This document shows, piece after piece, positions 25,679 through 33,967 of a stretch of 64,000 nucleotides of DNA; within the stretch, counting starts at the first letter, position 1, and each line of letters opens with the position of its first letter. The stretch lies in the IMG/VR virus record IMGVR_UViG_3300025860_000003, positions 1 through 64,000 of that record, one strand, 5' to 3'. A program made the translations under genes and the position numbers. Under the pieces are notes generated by a model. That model did not search any database. It was given only the letters and a program-made list of their open reading frames with translations, and was not told the DNA's origin. The DNA is from a virus.

Positions 25679-25707
25679 ATTATAACCTATTTATAATCCA
25701 AAGGCAA
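25679..25707 (-). promoter_or_regulatory. Sigma70-type promoter overlapping a late promoter
   Basis: TTGCCT, 17 bp, TATAAT on the minus strand, 31 bp before the gene starting at 25648. Its spacer contains the late-type TATAAATA. Confidence 0.7.
25688..25695 (-). promoter_or_regulatory. T4-type late promoter
   Basis: TATAAATA (then GG) on the minus strand, inside the spacer of the sigma70-type promoter. It would give late expression of the head-internal genes below 25648. Confidence 0.65.
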
Positions 25708-25710
25708 TGT

Positions 25711-25738
25711 AAAAATGAGCATTTTAATGACATGCTCA
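25711..25738 (-). terminator. Intrinsic terminator after helicase gp41
   Basis: On the minus strand TGAGCAT, a 9-base loop, ATGCTCA, then TTTTT. It separates the replication operon from the head-internal operon. Confidence 0.75.
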
Positions 25739-25744
25739 GGTCAT

Positions 25745-25793
25745 GGTGATGTGCGCGAGTGAGAGTGAGAGAGAGAGTCTCCCGCACATCACC
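25745..25793 (-). other. 11-bp stem with GA/CT-repeat loop
   Basis: GGTGATGTGCG pairs with CGCACATCACC around a 27-base loop made of GAGTGAGAGTGAGAGAGAG-type repeats (plus-strand view). It sits 2 bp after the gp41 stop and just before the terminator. Possibly an RNA-stability or RNase-processing stem. Confidence 0.6.
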
Positions 25794-25795
25794 AA

Positions 25796-27223
25796 TTACA
25801 TATTAAATCCACTGAAGTTCTTACGACCCATCTTCTTAGTCGCCCACTTCATTTGGTCATCTTCTTTCATACGCTCACCATAACCCGAATTGTCAAATAC
25901 TGGACCAGTATCAGTAACGTCTTCTTGCGCTGTCTGTTCGACATCATACAACCGCATCTTAGCTCGATCAATACCAACCATGAACCTCTTATTGGTACTC
26001 GGATCACCATAACGATTCTTCAACTGCTTGATCATTATCTGATTCATCTCGTCAAGCTCTTCAGTCACAATCAATGCCGCCATGAAGTCAGCTGTAGCAG
26101 GTAGACCAAACGATTCAGATGTATCGGTCAGCTCAATGTCGCTGCTGCCATAACCGCTTCGTGTTACCTGTGTAGCAGATACAATCGGCACGTTCTGTTC
26201 TACAGCCAACCCACGCAGCTCTTCGGCAATAGCCTTGATCAATGTATATGAATTGACATTAGACCCAGCTTTCATCCTTGAAGATGAACAGATATTCAGA
26301 TAATCAATATAGATGATGTCAGGAATAAATGACTTCTTCAGCTTCATCTCATTCAGTAGGTGACGGAAGTGACCAACACCACCCGATGCAGTAGGATATT
26401 CTTTAATGATTAACTTGCCTGCCGTCTTACCTTTAACACGCTCGATCTTCTTCTTGTACATATCCTTAGACAAGGACTTGAGATTATCGAGTGTAACATT
26501 GAGTAGATTCGCATCAATACGTTCTGCGATCTTTTCCTCAGCCATCTCCATAGTGATGTACAAAACGTTCTTGCCGTCCATAAGGTTAGCCGCACCCATG
26601 TGACACATAGCCAAAGACTTACCAGCGCCAGTACCAGCCATCAATATATTCAAAGACTTGCGAGGCAAACCGCCCCCAGTAATCTTGTTCATATACTCTA
26701 GATCAAAAGGAACACGTTCTTCCTTACGATGATAGAAATCAAACCGCTCATCAGCATCTTCAACAAAGTCATGACCGATGTTAGGATCAAACGAAACACT
26801 CAGAGCCTCGGACAACAACTCAGGTATAGCGCCCTTATCACGAACATCTTTACCAGTCCCGTCTTCATCGAGTATATTGATAGACTCCATGATAGCATTG
26901 TAGACTGCTTTCTCTTGACAAAACTTCTCGGTTGTCGCAATAAGCCAGTCTGAATCTTCAGCTTGTTCAACAGAGAGTGATGAAACTAACTCACCACACT
27001 CTGCGAACTCGCTGTCTGAAAGATTGTTCTTTGTATCAAGCTCAATCACCAATGCTTCTTTGGTGGGAAGCGAATTGTATTTATTAATAAAATTATCAAT
27101 TTGCTCATATACCGTTTTCTCAACACGGCTGGCAAAATACTCGGGCTTTAGATAGGGGAGTGTTCTCCTAGCATATATTTCATCATTCAGCAGATGTCTC
27201 AGTATCAGTGTTTCCGTCGCCAT
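25796..27223 (-). CDS. 41: Replicative DNA helicase (gp41-type)
   Basis: 475 aa, RecA-fold DnaB-like helicase. Walker A is ILMAGTGAGKSLAMCHM. VLYITMEMAEEKIAERI follows, Walker B is PDIIYIDYLNICSSSR, and VSATQVTRSGYGSSDIELTD fits motif H3/H4. It is the same length as T4 gp41 (475 aa). As a hexamer on the lagging strand it works with primase gp61. It ends the uvsX-41 transcription unit, with hairpin and terminator after it. Confidence 0.95.
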   Translation of the reverse strand: MATETLILRHLLNDEIYARRTLPYLKPEYFASRVEKTVYEQIDNFINKYNSLPTKEALVIELDTKNNLSDSEFAECGELVSSLSVEQAEDSDWLIATTEKFCQEKAVYNAIMESINILDEDGTGKDVRDKGAIPELLSEALSVSFDPNIGHDFVEDADERFDFYHRKEERVPFDLEYMNKITGGGLPRKSLNILMAGTGAGKSLAMCHMGAANLMDGKNVLYITMEMAEEKIAERIDANLLNVTLDNLKSLSKDMYKKKIERVKGKTAGKLIIKEYPTASGGVGHFRHLLNEMKLKKSFIPDIIYIDYLNICSSSRMKAGSNVNSYTLIKAIAEELRGLAVEQNVPIVSATQVTRSGYGSSDIELTDTSESFGLPATADFMAALIVTEELDEMNQIMIKQLKNRYGDPSTNKRFMVGIDRAKMRLYDVEQTAQEDVTDTGPVFDNSGYGERMKEDDQMKWATKKMGRKNFSGFNM

Positions 27224-27494
27224 TCTCTATCTCTCTCAATTGCGTTTCGATAATATCTATTAGTATATCACCCATTATACCAACAACCGACTCAGAAGTC
27301 AAGTCATTTTCTTTGGGGTTTTCAATAGAAATAGTTTGGAAGTCTAACACACCTTGTCCATCTACTTCATTGAATTGGACAGTATCATACTGGTAGGTGA
27401 GTCCCTCACACTCACCCTCCAATATCTGGATAGCCCAATGATCTGAGTGATATCCTTCACCCTCGCTTTCGACTAACTTATAATTAACTGCCAT
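27183..27494 (-). CDS. Conserved acidic phage protein, copy 2
   Basis: 103 aa: AIQILEGECEGLTYQYDTVQFNE, VLDFQTISIENP, IMGDILIDIIETQLREIE. The same three blocks occur in the same order in the upstream neighbour (27484-27774), so the two are tandem duplicates. No known domain; an acidic alpha/beta protein. It overlaps gp41 by 41 bp and its twin by 11 bp. Confidence 0.7.
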   Translation of the reverse strand: MAVNYKLVESEGEGYHSDHWAIQILEGECEGLTYQYDTVQFNEVDGQGVLDFQTISIENPKENDLTSESVVGIMGDILIDIIETQLREIENGDGNTDTETSAE

Positions 27495-27774
27495 TGTCGA
27501 CCTCCTTATTCATCTCTTTCAATTTAGTCTCGATAATATCTACAAGAATATCGCCCAATATTTCTTCATTCGACTCGCTGTAGAGGTCAAGTTCCAACAC
27601 GTCACCATCGACTTCTTCACCTGTCACGTCTAAGATGTTGAAGTCAAGACAGACCTCGGCTCCATCTTCATTAATCTTGACCGAATCATACTGGTAGGTG
27701 AGTCCTTCTAACTCACCCTCCAGAATTTCTACCGCAAACTGATCTGATTCGAGTAACTTATACTTAACCGTCAT
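27484..27774 (-). CDS. Conserved acidic phage protein, copy 1
   Basis: 96 aa: AVEILEGELEGLTYQYDSVKINE, LDFNILDVTGEEVDG, EILGDILVDIIETKLKEMN. Tandem paralog of the gene at 27183-27494. Both are coupled between uvsX and gp41, so a small accessory role in recombination or replication is possible but unproven. Confidence 0.7.
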   Translation of the reverse strand: MTVKYKLLESDQFAVEILEGELEGLTYQYDSVKINEDGAEVCLDFNILDVTGEEVDGDVLELDLYSESNEEILGDILVDIIETKLKEMNKEVDNGS

Positions 27775-28816
27775 TTTCTAGCTCCTCTAATGCAGCAGCT
27801 TCTTCAACACCGACCTGTCCATATTTAAACTCTTTGGCGGCAGCGACTTCAAGCTGTTCCATAATCTCAGGAGTGTAATACTCAGTAGGATTATTATTGA
27901 TCGCTTTACCAAACACTTTACGACCATCAGGCAACTCATAGCGAGTCGATACTTTCTTGATGATGTCATACTTCTCAGCTAGATCAAGCAAACCATAATA
28001 CCGATCAAGACCTGTATCATACGATAACTTAACTTCAATCTTTTTCTGCTCTTTAGTGAAGCGAGACTTATGCATTGTAGCTCTGATAATGTTACCAATT
28101 ACATCAGTACCCTCTTTATCTTTCTTCTTGCCTAACATAACAATAGAAGACGCAGCATACTTCAGACCAGAACCACCAGAGATCTCCTTGGTAGGAACAT
28201 AAGCGCCAATAACATCATAGACGTGGTTTGTTACAAGTAACGGAACATTCGCCTTAGCCAGCTTCAGAGACAGTACTCGGAAAGTGCCACGAAGCAATTG
28301 AGCTTTAGTCATATCACGCTTGTCAGTACCAGCTTCAGTATCAGCTAATTCTTTGGCAGAAGATAACATACCTAACGAATCAAGAACCATCATCATCGGC
28401 GGAGCGTCTTTGCCTCTCTCAATGTATGTGGTTAGGATGCGAGTTGCGTTTGTGCGGAACTCTTCAATAGAACATGGCTCAGAGATAATAACACGCTTAG
28501 TGTCAATACCACGTTCTTCCATCATCTGTTTAGTTACAGCAGCCTCAGTGTCAAAGTAAATAACACCACCCTCTGGATTGTCTGTGAGAAACTGCTTGAG
28601 TACACCCAAAACAAAGAATGTTTTACCTGTAGCAGACTCACCAGCAAATGCGCTGATCTTATTATTAGGCACACCGCCATACAGACTCCCAGAGATAGCA
28701 GCGTTCAGAATATATGAACCTGTATCAATAGAACCTGAGAACTCGGAGCTATTTGCTCCATCATTAAGGAGAGACGTATTGTCAATCCCTTTTACCATAT
28801 CAGTTAAAAAACTCAT
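27764..28816 (-). CDS. uvsX: UvsX, RecA-like recombinase
   Basis: 350 aa. Walker A is AFAGESATGKTFFVLG, Walker B MMMVLDSLGML; loop regions follow in LADTEAGTDKRDMTKAQLLRG and LLVTNHVYD. It forms filaments on single-stranded DNA for strand exchange and recombination-dependent replication. The start overlaps the stop of the 2OG oxygenase gene (ATGA). A typical T4-like length. Confidence 0.95.
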   Translation of the reverse strand: MSFLTDMVKGIDNTSLLNDGANSSEFSGSIDTGSYILNAAISGSLYGGVPNNKISAFAGESATGKTFFVLGVLKQFLTDNPEGGVIYFDTEAAVTKQMMEERGIDTKRVIISEPCSIEEFRTNATRILTTYIERGKDAPPMMMVLDSLGMLSSAKELADTEAGTDKRDMTKAQLLRGTFRVLSLKLAKANVPLLVTNHVYDVIGAYVPTKEISGGSGLKYAASSIVMLGKKKDKEGTDVIGNIIRATMHKSRFTKEQKKIEVKLSYDTGLDRYYGLLDLAEKYDIIKKVSTRYELPDGRKVFGKAINNNPTEYYTPEIMEQLEVAAAKEFKYGQVGVEEAAALEELENDG

Positions 28817-29355
28817 CTAAAATTTTCCTCACTCGGTTTAGTTATCCAAATATTCGTAGCAAAGCATCTACGCATACCACCAGTTACAGGTGTCACACGA
28901 TGTACCTTTGCTGAATCAAATATAACAAGACGGTTAGAGACTGGTTGAATACGCTCAACATCACCCTCGCCATCTCCTCTCCTCATTTCCAGATATCCTT
29001 CATCTGGCAATCCAGTGTGCGCATAATACACAGAGCCGACATATGGCGATATTAACTCACCAGTGGCAGCACAATGCGCTTCGTCCTTATCAAAATGCCA
29101 TGGGAGATCTTGCTGTCTTCCGCCCACGGACATTATGTTGCTCCAGTACTCGACACCGTCGAAACTATCAGGGACTTCACCGAAGTCCTTACCGACAGTA
29201 GACCATATCATTGCTGTTACTCTTTCCCAGACATTACTTGGCGGAGATCCGCAACTATCAAACCAGCTATAAGGTAATGTACCTTGCCAGTTCGAGTCGC
29301 TTTGGATCTCAGCCAAGAGACGTGGGTCTTTAATGAAGTTATCAATTATAATCAT
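28813..29355 (-). CDS. 2-oxoglutarate/Fe(II) oxygenase, prolyl-hydroxylase-like
   Basis: 180 aa. PWHFDKDE gives the H-x-D of the iron site, VHRVTPV the distal His, and RRCFATNIW the Arg for 2-oxoglutarate; VGSVYYAH and RLVIFDSAKVHR are the usual core strands. Such small dioxygenases are frequent in marine T4-like phages. Its substrate is unknown and it is unlike the TET/JBP-type gene at 55896. The ATG lies eight bases after a -10 box, so it may be leaderless. Confidence 0.85.
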   Translation of the reverse strand: MIIIDNFIKDPRLLAEIQSDSNWQGTLPYSWFDSCGSPPSNVWERVTAMIWSTVGKDFGEVPDSFDGVEYWSNIMSVGGRQQDLPWHFDKDEAHCAATGELISPYVGSVYYAHTGLPDEGYLEMRRGDGEGDVERIQPVSNRLVIFDSAKVHRVTPVTGGMRRCFATNIWITKPSEENFR

Positions 29356-29362
29356 AATGTAT

Positions 29363-29391
29363 ATTATATATCAAAGTAGATCAAAAGGCAA
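29363..29391 (-). promoter_or_regulatory. Sigma70-type promoter
   Basis: TTGCCT, 17 bp, TATAAT on the minus strand, seven bases before the ATG of the oxygenase at 29355. It probably also drives uvsX and gp41. Confidence 0.85.
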
Positions 29392-29397
29392 GCATTA

Positions 29398-29655
29398 TTA
29401 GCTATTATATATCTTGTCTATCAGGTCGCTAAACTCTTCCAGCTTGGCGTTTCTGTTTGGCCAAAATATATAATCTTTCTCTGGGTTCTTCTGAAGGTTA
29501 TTCAGTAGAGGTTTGAAGTGGTTGTATAGCTTGTTTAATTTCTCTTGAGCATCTTCTGCGGTATGATTTAGATCAGTCAAATCAGACTGCACTTTTTGGA
29601 CAGCGTCCAACTCATCTTCGGAGACGGCTGTGAAGCCAAAATCGAAATCACTCAT
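29398..29655 (-). CDS. Conserved small phage protein after gp43
   Basis: 85 aa: DFDFGFTAVSEDELDAVQ, then a helical region and KPLLNNLQKNPEKDYIFWPNRNAKLEEFSDLI. The DFDFGFTAV start and PEKDYI(Y/F)WPNR core are conserved in marine T4-like phages as I recall. Function unknown. ATGA overlap with the upstream small gene. Confidence 0.7.
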   Translation of the reverse strand: MSDFDFGFTAVSEDELDAVQKVQSDLTDLNHTAEDAQEKLNKLYNHFKPLLNNLQKNPEKDYIFWPNRNAKLEEFSDLIDKIYNS

Positions 29656-29816
29656 TTGGATGTACCTCTTGTGTCTTTATATTCTGTCATCAGGAAGTCT
29701 ACATTTTGACTATACCATTCCGAGAATGGAACTTTCTCATCACCCCAATCAAACCGTTCTGCCATAGCATCAGCGTATAGCCTGTGCGCGAATGTATCAA
29801 AGTCATCTAAATTCAA
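29652..29816 (-). CDS. Conserved 54-aa protein, TTG start
   Basis: The likely start is TTG at 29816 (MNLDDFDTFAHRLYADAMAE) because a strong AGGAG lies 7 nt upstream, right after the polymerase stop; a longer TTG-start frame would run into the polymerase gene. Acidic and aromatic-rich (FDWGDEKVPFSEWYSQN). Function unknown. Confidence 0.6.
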   Translation of the reverse strand: MNLDDFDTFAHRLYADAMAERFDWGDEKVPFSEWYSQNVDFLMTEYKDTRGTSK

Positions 29817-29826
29817 CGTTACTCTC

Positions 29827-30930
29827 CTATCCAAAAAAACTTTCTAATGAACTCTTCTTTTCTGTGCTCCAGTTAACAGAATCAAGTATCGCAATCAGCG
29901 GATCTAGAAACGCTTTCTGGAACTGGGTATCACGGTCTATGTAGGAATCCAAGTTAAACTCGCTTGGCAGTGTAGTCATCACACTAAGTACATTTTGCTG
30001 CATCGGATTAGGCATCTTGAGATAACAAAATTTGATCTTCTCGCCATCCTTAACCAGCTCATACTTTTTGGTGAGTTTCTCAGCACGCAACGCATGGTTA
30101 TACACCAACCCACCGCGAACATGGATCGGACACCCTTTAGGGATTGTTAGACCAGCACCCTCGACGACATATTTATTTAGATCAGATATTCCACGCGGAA
30201 ACGCAATCTCCTCGAAAGAGAAGTTGTTGAACTGTTTGCGGAATTCAGCAATATAATCTTGGGCATCCTGCTCACTTTTGTTCATGATAATATTGATTGC
30301 TTTCTTCAGAGCATCACGACAAACAGCTGGAGTCGAAGACTTAACAGTCTCGATACCCATCATCTTCAGCTTTGGCTCAGCATACCGAACACCCTCATTG
30401 TCATACACATTGAGCATATAACGCTTCTTGGCAGTCCAGATACCCTTATCAGCTATCGCCTCTCGCTTCATAAACATCTTCTGCGAGTGGGCATTCATTA
30501 GCTGTGCCAGTTCCTCATAACTTTTATCAATAAAAGGTTCCAGCTTCTCAGTTGCAACCTTGTCCAAGAAATTGACAACTTTGACAGGGTCACTTCCCTC
30601 TTTAAAGCATTTGCGTACAAGTGCATCGAGATTGACATAAATTGAATCTGTGTCCGATGCAATAACATAGTCAACTTCGCTTGTATCCAAGATAGTGTTG
30701 AGGTATTCATTAACTCTCCTTTCAATCCACTTAATTGATAGCTGTCCTGATAGTGTAATAGCTTCCGCTTTCCTCACATCGAAGAAGCGGAAGTATTTAT
30801 TACCAACTGCACCATACGCTGAGTTCAGCTGAACCTTTTTCGCAAGCTGCAGGTTCTTGTACTTACTTATATCTTTGACAAGTTGCTTCTTTCGATCAAG
30901 GAGATCAGCCTTACTCATAGTATCGATCAT
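29827..30930 (-). CDS. 43B: DNA polymerase, C-terminal part (gp43B)
   Basis: 367 aa of a family B polymerase. Motif B is LAKKVQLNSAYGAVGN (31-44) and motif C VIASDTDSIYVNLD (DTDS 93-96); then come thumb sequences and the tail SSLESFFG. T4 polymerase ends in a clamp-binding peptide, and this tail is of that kind. Exonuclease and motif A are in the separate gene 43A; between them lies a 90-aa gene. It begins with TAATG overlap. Together the two parts cover a whole gp43 without an obvious gap. Confidence 0.93.
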   Translation of the reverse strand: MIDTMSKADLLDRKKQLVKDISKYKNLQLAKKVQLNSAYGAVGNKYFRFFDVRKAEAITLSGQLSIKWIERRVNEYLNTILDTSEVDYVIASDTDSIYVNLDALVRKCFKEGSDPVKVVNFLDKVATEKLEPFIDKSYEELAQLMNAHSQKMFMKREAIADKGIWTAKKRYMLNVYDNEGVRYAEPKLKMMGIETVKSSTPAVCRDALKKAINIIMNKSEQDAQDYIAEFRKQFNNFSFEEIAFPRGISDLNKYVVEGAGLTIPKGCPIHVRGGLVYNHALRAEKLTKKYELVKDGEKIKFCYLKMPNPMQQNVLSVMTTLPSEFNLDSYIDRDTQFQKAFLDPLIAILDSVNWSTEKKSSLESFFG

Positions 30931-31202
30931 TAAAGGATAATTCCACTTGTGGCACTAAGATACGCTTTCTCAATATCAGCATTACTTGGAGTCATGAACA
31001 CCACACCACCACTAAAGAATTCAACCTCTTTCACGTCTTTCTGTCCAGTAGCGCAGACACCATGGGCAAATCCCATACCTTGCTCGCCGTGGATTAACAT
31101 GCGTGGGTCTTTGATCTTAACACCTGTTGGGCTTCGATCTTCATACTTACCTACAAACTCTCCAGTCAAAGTTACTAGAGATACTACATCACCTTTCTTC
31201 AT
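30930..31202 (-). CDS. Conserved 90-aa protein inside split gp43
   Basis: MKKGDVVSLVTLTGEFVGKYEDRSPTGVKIKDPRML has an Sm/SH3-like beta-barrel pattern; GEQGMGFAHGVCATGQKDVKEVEFF and a C-terminal helix (NADIEKAYLSATSGI) follow. Related small proteins occur elsewhere in marine T4-like genomes, as I recall. It overlaps 43A by 4 bp (ATGA) and 43B by 1 bp (TAATG). It shows no endonuclease motif, unlike the mobile-endonuclease gene reported in split gene 43 of some Aeromonas phages. Confidence 0.75.
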   Translation of the reverse strand: MKKGDVVSLVTLTGEFVGKYEDRSPTGVKIKDPRMLIHGEQGMGFAHGVCATGQKDVKEVEFFSGGVVFMTPSNADIEKAYLSATSGIIL

Positions 31203-32650
31203 AATTGTAACAACCTTTTGTTTACTAATTCAAGTTCCGCTTCGGCTTCAAGCATTTTCTTCTTGTAGCCTTTGCGCTCATTATACATCTTTTCCATCAT
31301 CTCAGGCAGAAACCCCTGCTTATCCTTTCGGAAGTAGCGACCATTACCAGCCATCGAATACTCTTCATGGGTCTCAACCTTACGATCAATTATATCCTCT
31401 ATTGACACATCAGTCAACCAATCATCTTCAACAAACGTCTCGGGAGAGATGTTGTATTGCATGATCAAGTGAGGATATAGTGAGTTCAAATCGAAACTCA
31501 TAACCCAGTTATGCATACCAACCTGCGGATCCTTAACATAAGCTCCTGCAAATTGTTCGTTCTTAAATGTCTGTTCCTTTGGAGGAATGACAATATTCTT
31601 GCTCATCAAGTAGTTGTGGATCAACGTATCCCACATTGTTACTTGAGTGAACACATCATTGTAGTTTACCTTGGCGTCATAAGCAATAGCCAGAGCACCC
31701 TCGATCAGCTTCATCTTATCTTCGAGCCTATCAACAATCTCAACATCTTTGATATTATAATCAATAAACTTTTTATAATCTTGCTTATGTAGTTGATTGA
31801 GGTTATCAAACTCGGAGTAATCAATCTTGCGCTCACCAAGCTCTACATAAGCAATGTGATCAAGTCGATAAGACTCCTGTTGCGAGTATGTAAACTTTTT
31901 GTAGAGTTGGAGATAATCCAGCGTGGCTATACCAGTCAGCTCATAGATCGTATCTTCACGATTAAAGTTCTTGATGGTACGCTCTTTGATCCAGCCATAT
32001 GGAGAGAGCCGCTTAACAAACTTATCATCAAACAGCTTACCAATACGATTCACAAGATATGGAATATCAAACCCTTCAATGTTCCAACCAGTTACGATAT
32101 CTGGATCGAGTCTCTGCCACAAAGCGACAAACGCAGATAACAAACGTTTCTCGTTGATGCAATTAACATACTTCACATCATCACGCTCACTGTCATCATA
32201 CTCGCCAACGCCCATAACATAGTATTGACGCTTGCCGTTCCTCGTCAAAGAGACGGTGATTGCAGTCACTTCTTGGTTTGCTAACTCAGGAAGCGGGAAG
32301 CCATCTTCAGAAGCAACCTCAATATCAATGTTGGCGACACGGATAGTGTCCGTATCATAATCATTACCGAACCGCTCGTTGATGCAGACATGCGCCCACT
32401 TAGTGGAACCATATGTCTTGAAGTTAGAAACACCCTCGTATTTCTGGACAAACTGTGCAGCCTCGCGGATGTCACCAAGCGCAACCTCGTCTACATAGTC
32501 GCCCTCTAGTGTTGTCCACTTAGTGGGGTTGGGTGACGGCACATACAACTTTGGGTTGTACTCAACTTTGTGGACAAAGCGTCTGCCGTCCTGATAGCCA
32601 CGGATGTTGACATTGTTGCCTCGCACATGGGCATGGGTATAAAAATACAT
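31199..32650 (-). CDS. 43A: DNA polymerase, N-terminal part (gp43A)
   Basis: 483 aa. The 3'-5' exonuclease motifs are VANIDIEVASEDGF (D109/E111), GWNIEGFDIPYL and YNIKDVEIVDRL. Polymerase motif A, FDLNSLYPHLI, lies near 386-396. The chain stops in the fingers region after KKKMLEAEAELEL, where 43B takes over. Both catalytic carboxylate motifs are intact but on different chains, so two-subunit assembly is required. Start ATG 32650 overlaps the upstream stop. Confidence 0.93.
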   Translation of the reverse strand: MYFYTHAHVRGNNVNIRGYQDGRRFVHKVEYNPKLYVPSPNPTKWTTLEGDYVDEVALGDIREAAQFVQKYEGVSNFKTYGSTKWAHVCINERFGNDYDTDTIRVANIDIEVASEDGFPLPELANQEVTAITVSLTRNGKRQYYVMGVGEYDDSERDDVKYVNCINEKRLLSAFVALWQRLDPDIVTGWNIEGFDIPYLVNRIGKLFDDKFVKRLSPYGWIKERTIKNFNREDTIYELTGIATLDYLQLYKKFTYSQQESYRLDHIAYVELGERKIDYSEFDNLNQLHKQDYKKFIDYNIKDVEIVDRLEDKMKLIEGALAIAYDAKVNYNDVFTQVTMWDTLIHNYLMSKNIVIPPKEQTFKNEQFAGAYVKDPQVGMHNWVMSFDLNSLYPHLIMQYNISPETFVEDDWLTDVSIEDIIDRKVETHEEYSMAGNGRYFRKDKQGFLPEMMEKMYNERKGYKKKMLEAEAELELVNKRLLQL

Positions 32651-33108
32651 TAAGCGTCAATAGCCTCGACTTCTGTAATTTCAAGTTCGCCAATCATAAT
32701 AACGTTTGATTCCTCGCTATCATAACCCTCTTCCTCAAGGAAGAAGAATCCATCCTCATTATAACCCTCTTCAAGAGTTTCCTGCTGTTCCTTAGTGAGA
32801 TCACCGCCGACAAAATTGATGTCCACTGAAACCCCATCCCAAGTAGAACCGAATTCAAATTCCTCAAAGGAATATGGCTCAAACTCATCGTCATCTTCAG
32901 CGTATAGTGCTGCTTCCAAAGCCTCGACTTCATCCGCATTTTGCGGAATAACATTGACCGTTCCGTTGCGCCACAATACACTCACGAGCATTTTTTGCTC
33001 AGGATCATCGCAGTGGACGAATGTCTCAGTCTCAACAAAACATTTTTTATACATCGGGGAAACGCTGTATGTCTTACCAACCTTAATTTCCATCAACCCA
33101 ATTTCCAT
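32650..33108 (-). CDS. Conserved acidic phage protein (paralog A)
   Basis: 152 aa. The start at ATG 33108 is favoured by GGAG 6 nt upstream. The N-terminal part, IKVGKTYSVSPMYKKCFVETETFV...VSVLWRNGTVNVIPQNADEVEAL, is shared with the gene at 44329-44772. A Glu/Asp-rich middle and an end ITEVEAIDA follow. Probably a beta-barrel plus acidic tail; function unknown. Confidence 0.65.
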   Translation of the reverse strand: MEIGLMEIKVGKTYSVSPMYKKCFVETETFVHCDDPEQKMLVSVLWRNGTVNVIPQNADEVEALEAALYAEDDDEFEPYSFEEFEFGSTWDGVSVDINFVGGDLTKEQQETLEEGYNEDGFFFLEEEGYDSEESNVIMIGELEITEVEAIDA

Positions 33109-33109
33109 C

Positions 33110-33700
33110 TCACTCTCCGATTATCATATAGTAAATATCACGCCAGTTCTTGGCTCTTGTTCCATTATACTCTTTATTGTACCTGTGGTCAATCAAAATA
33201 CTCTTTAACCCAAACCGATCACCTAACTCAGCATTGGCAGGCTTATCTTCGATCCACCAACACTCGGAGTCTCTATATTGTAACAACGCTTCATCCTTAT
33301 CAGCACCACAATCAAGGCAGGTCAATAATTCAAAGACACCTTTACCGAATACCGCATCAAGATTTCTCTGTCTCAGCGCAATGGCTTTCACATCATCCGA
33401 CATAGAAGTGATACAGTGGAATACATAACCATGTTCTTCATGTAACTTGCGAACATACTTAACTGCGTCTCTGAGGGGCGGGATGTCTTCCATCCAAGCA
33501 CTCTCATTGAAGTGTCTGACCATCGGCTTAGACTCAGCACGTGTCAGCATGTATCGCTCATTGACATTATAGATATCTCTATATCCGTCTACAGGCTCAT
33601 ATCCTTTTGAATCCATCCACTTACTGAAAGCATACTCCCAGTCAAGCAGAACACCATCACAGTCAGTTAAAATGACCTTATCGTTAGTAGCGTACATCAC
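33110..33700 (-). CDS. HAD-family phosphatase (5'-nucleotidase-like)
   Basis: 196 aa. Motif I is VILTDCDGVLLDWE (D-x-D-G), motif II HCITSMS and motif IV WWIEDKPANAE (E-D). This is the layout of small deoxynucleotidase-like HAD enzymes. It may remove phosphate from nucleotides or act on another small substrate. A near-perfect promoter lies 29 bp upstream. Confidence 0.85.
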   Translation of the reverse strand: MMYATNDKVILTDCDGVLLDWEYAFSKWMDSKGYEPVDGYRDIYNVNERYMLTRAESKPMVRHFNESAWMEDIPPLRDAVKYVRKLHEEHGYVFHCITSMSDDVKAIALRQRNLDAVFGKGVFELLTCLDCGADKDEALLQYRDSECWWIEDKPANAELGDRFGLKSILIDHRYNKEYNGTRAKNWRDIYYMIIGE

Positions 33701-33728
33701 ATTATTACCTTATCGTTATTGAGTTGTT

Positions 33729-33757
33729 ATTATACTACATGCAACACCGACTGTCAA
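33729..33757 (-). promoter_or_regulatory. Consensus sigma70 promoter
   Basis: TTGACA, 17 bp, TATAAT on the minus strand, a perfect match in both boxes. It drives the HAD gene and, downstream, paralog A and gp43A/B. Confidence 0.9.
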
Positions 33758-33955
33758 CTACTTTCCCCAAGCATCTCCAATTCCGTCGCGGACAAAGTAC
33801 AGAGAGATGAACACTAAGATCAATGTTTGTCCGAAGTAAAGCCTCTCCACAACATCAGGATCAGCAGGGTTGGTCATGCAATGATAAAAGATACCAGCGC
33901 CGATTAAGCCGAGGATACCTGTTACGAAGTTTTTCTTACTTTCAAGTTTAAACAT
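33758..33955 (-). CDS. Small two-helix membrane protein
   Basis: 65 aa. Hydrophobic segments FVTGILGLIGAGIFYHCM and FGQTLILVFISLYFV, with short charged ends. Its stop abuts the consensus promoter. Function unknown. Confidence 0.6.
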   Translation of the reverse strand: MFKLESKKNFVTGILGLIGAGIFYHCMTNPADPDVVERLYFGQTLILVFISLYFVRDGIGDAWGK

Positions 33956-33967
33956 TATATCTCCTGA

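Noticed and set aside
28813-29355. Second DNA-modifying TET/JBP enzyme
   Set aside because: The protein has the short prolyl-hydroxylase-like layout and lacks the GG-x-L-x-LP and clamp-tail features of the enzyme at 55896.
30930-31202. Homing endonuclease in split gp43
   Set aside because: No LAGLIDADG, GIY-YIG, HNH or H-N-H-like Cys/His pattern in the 90-aa protein; it looks like a small beta-barrel protein.
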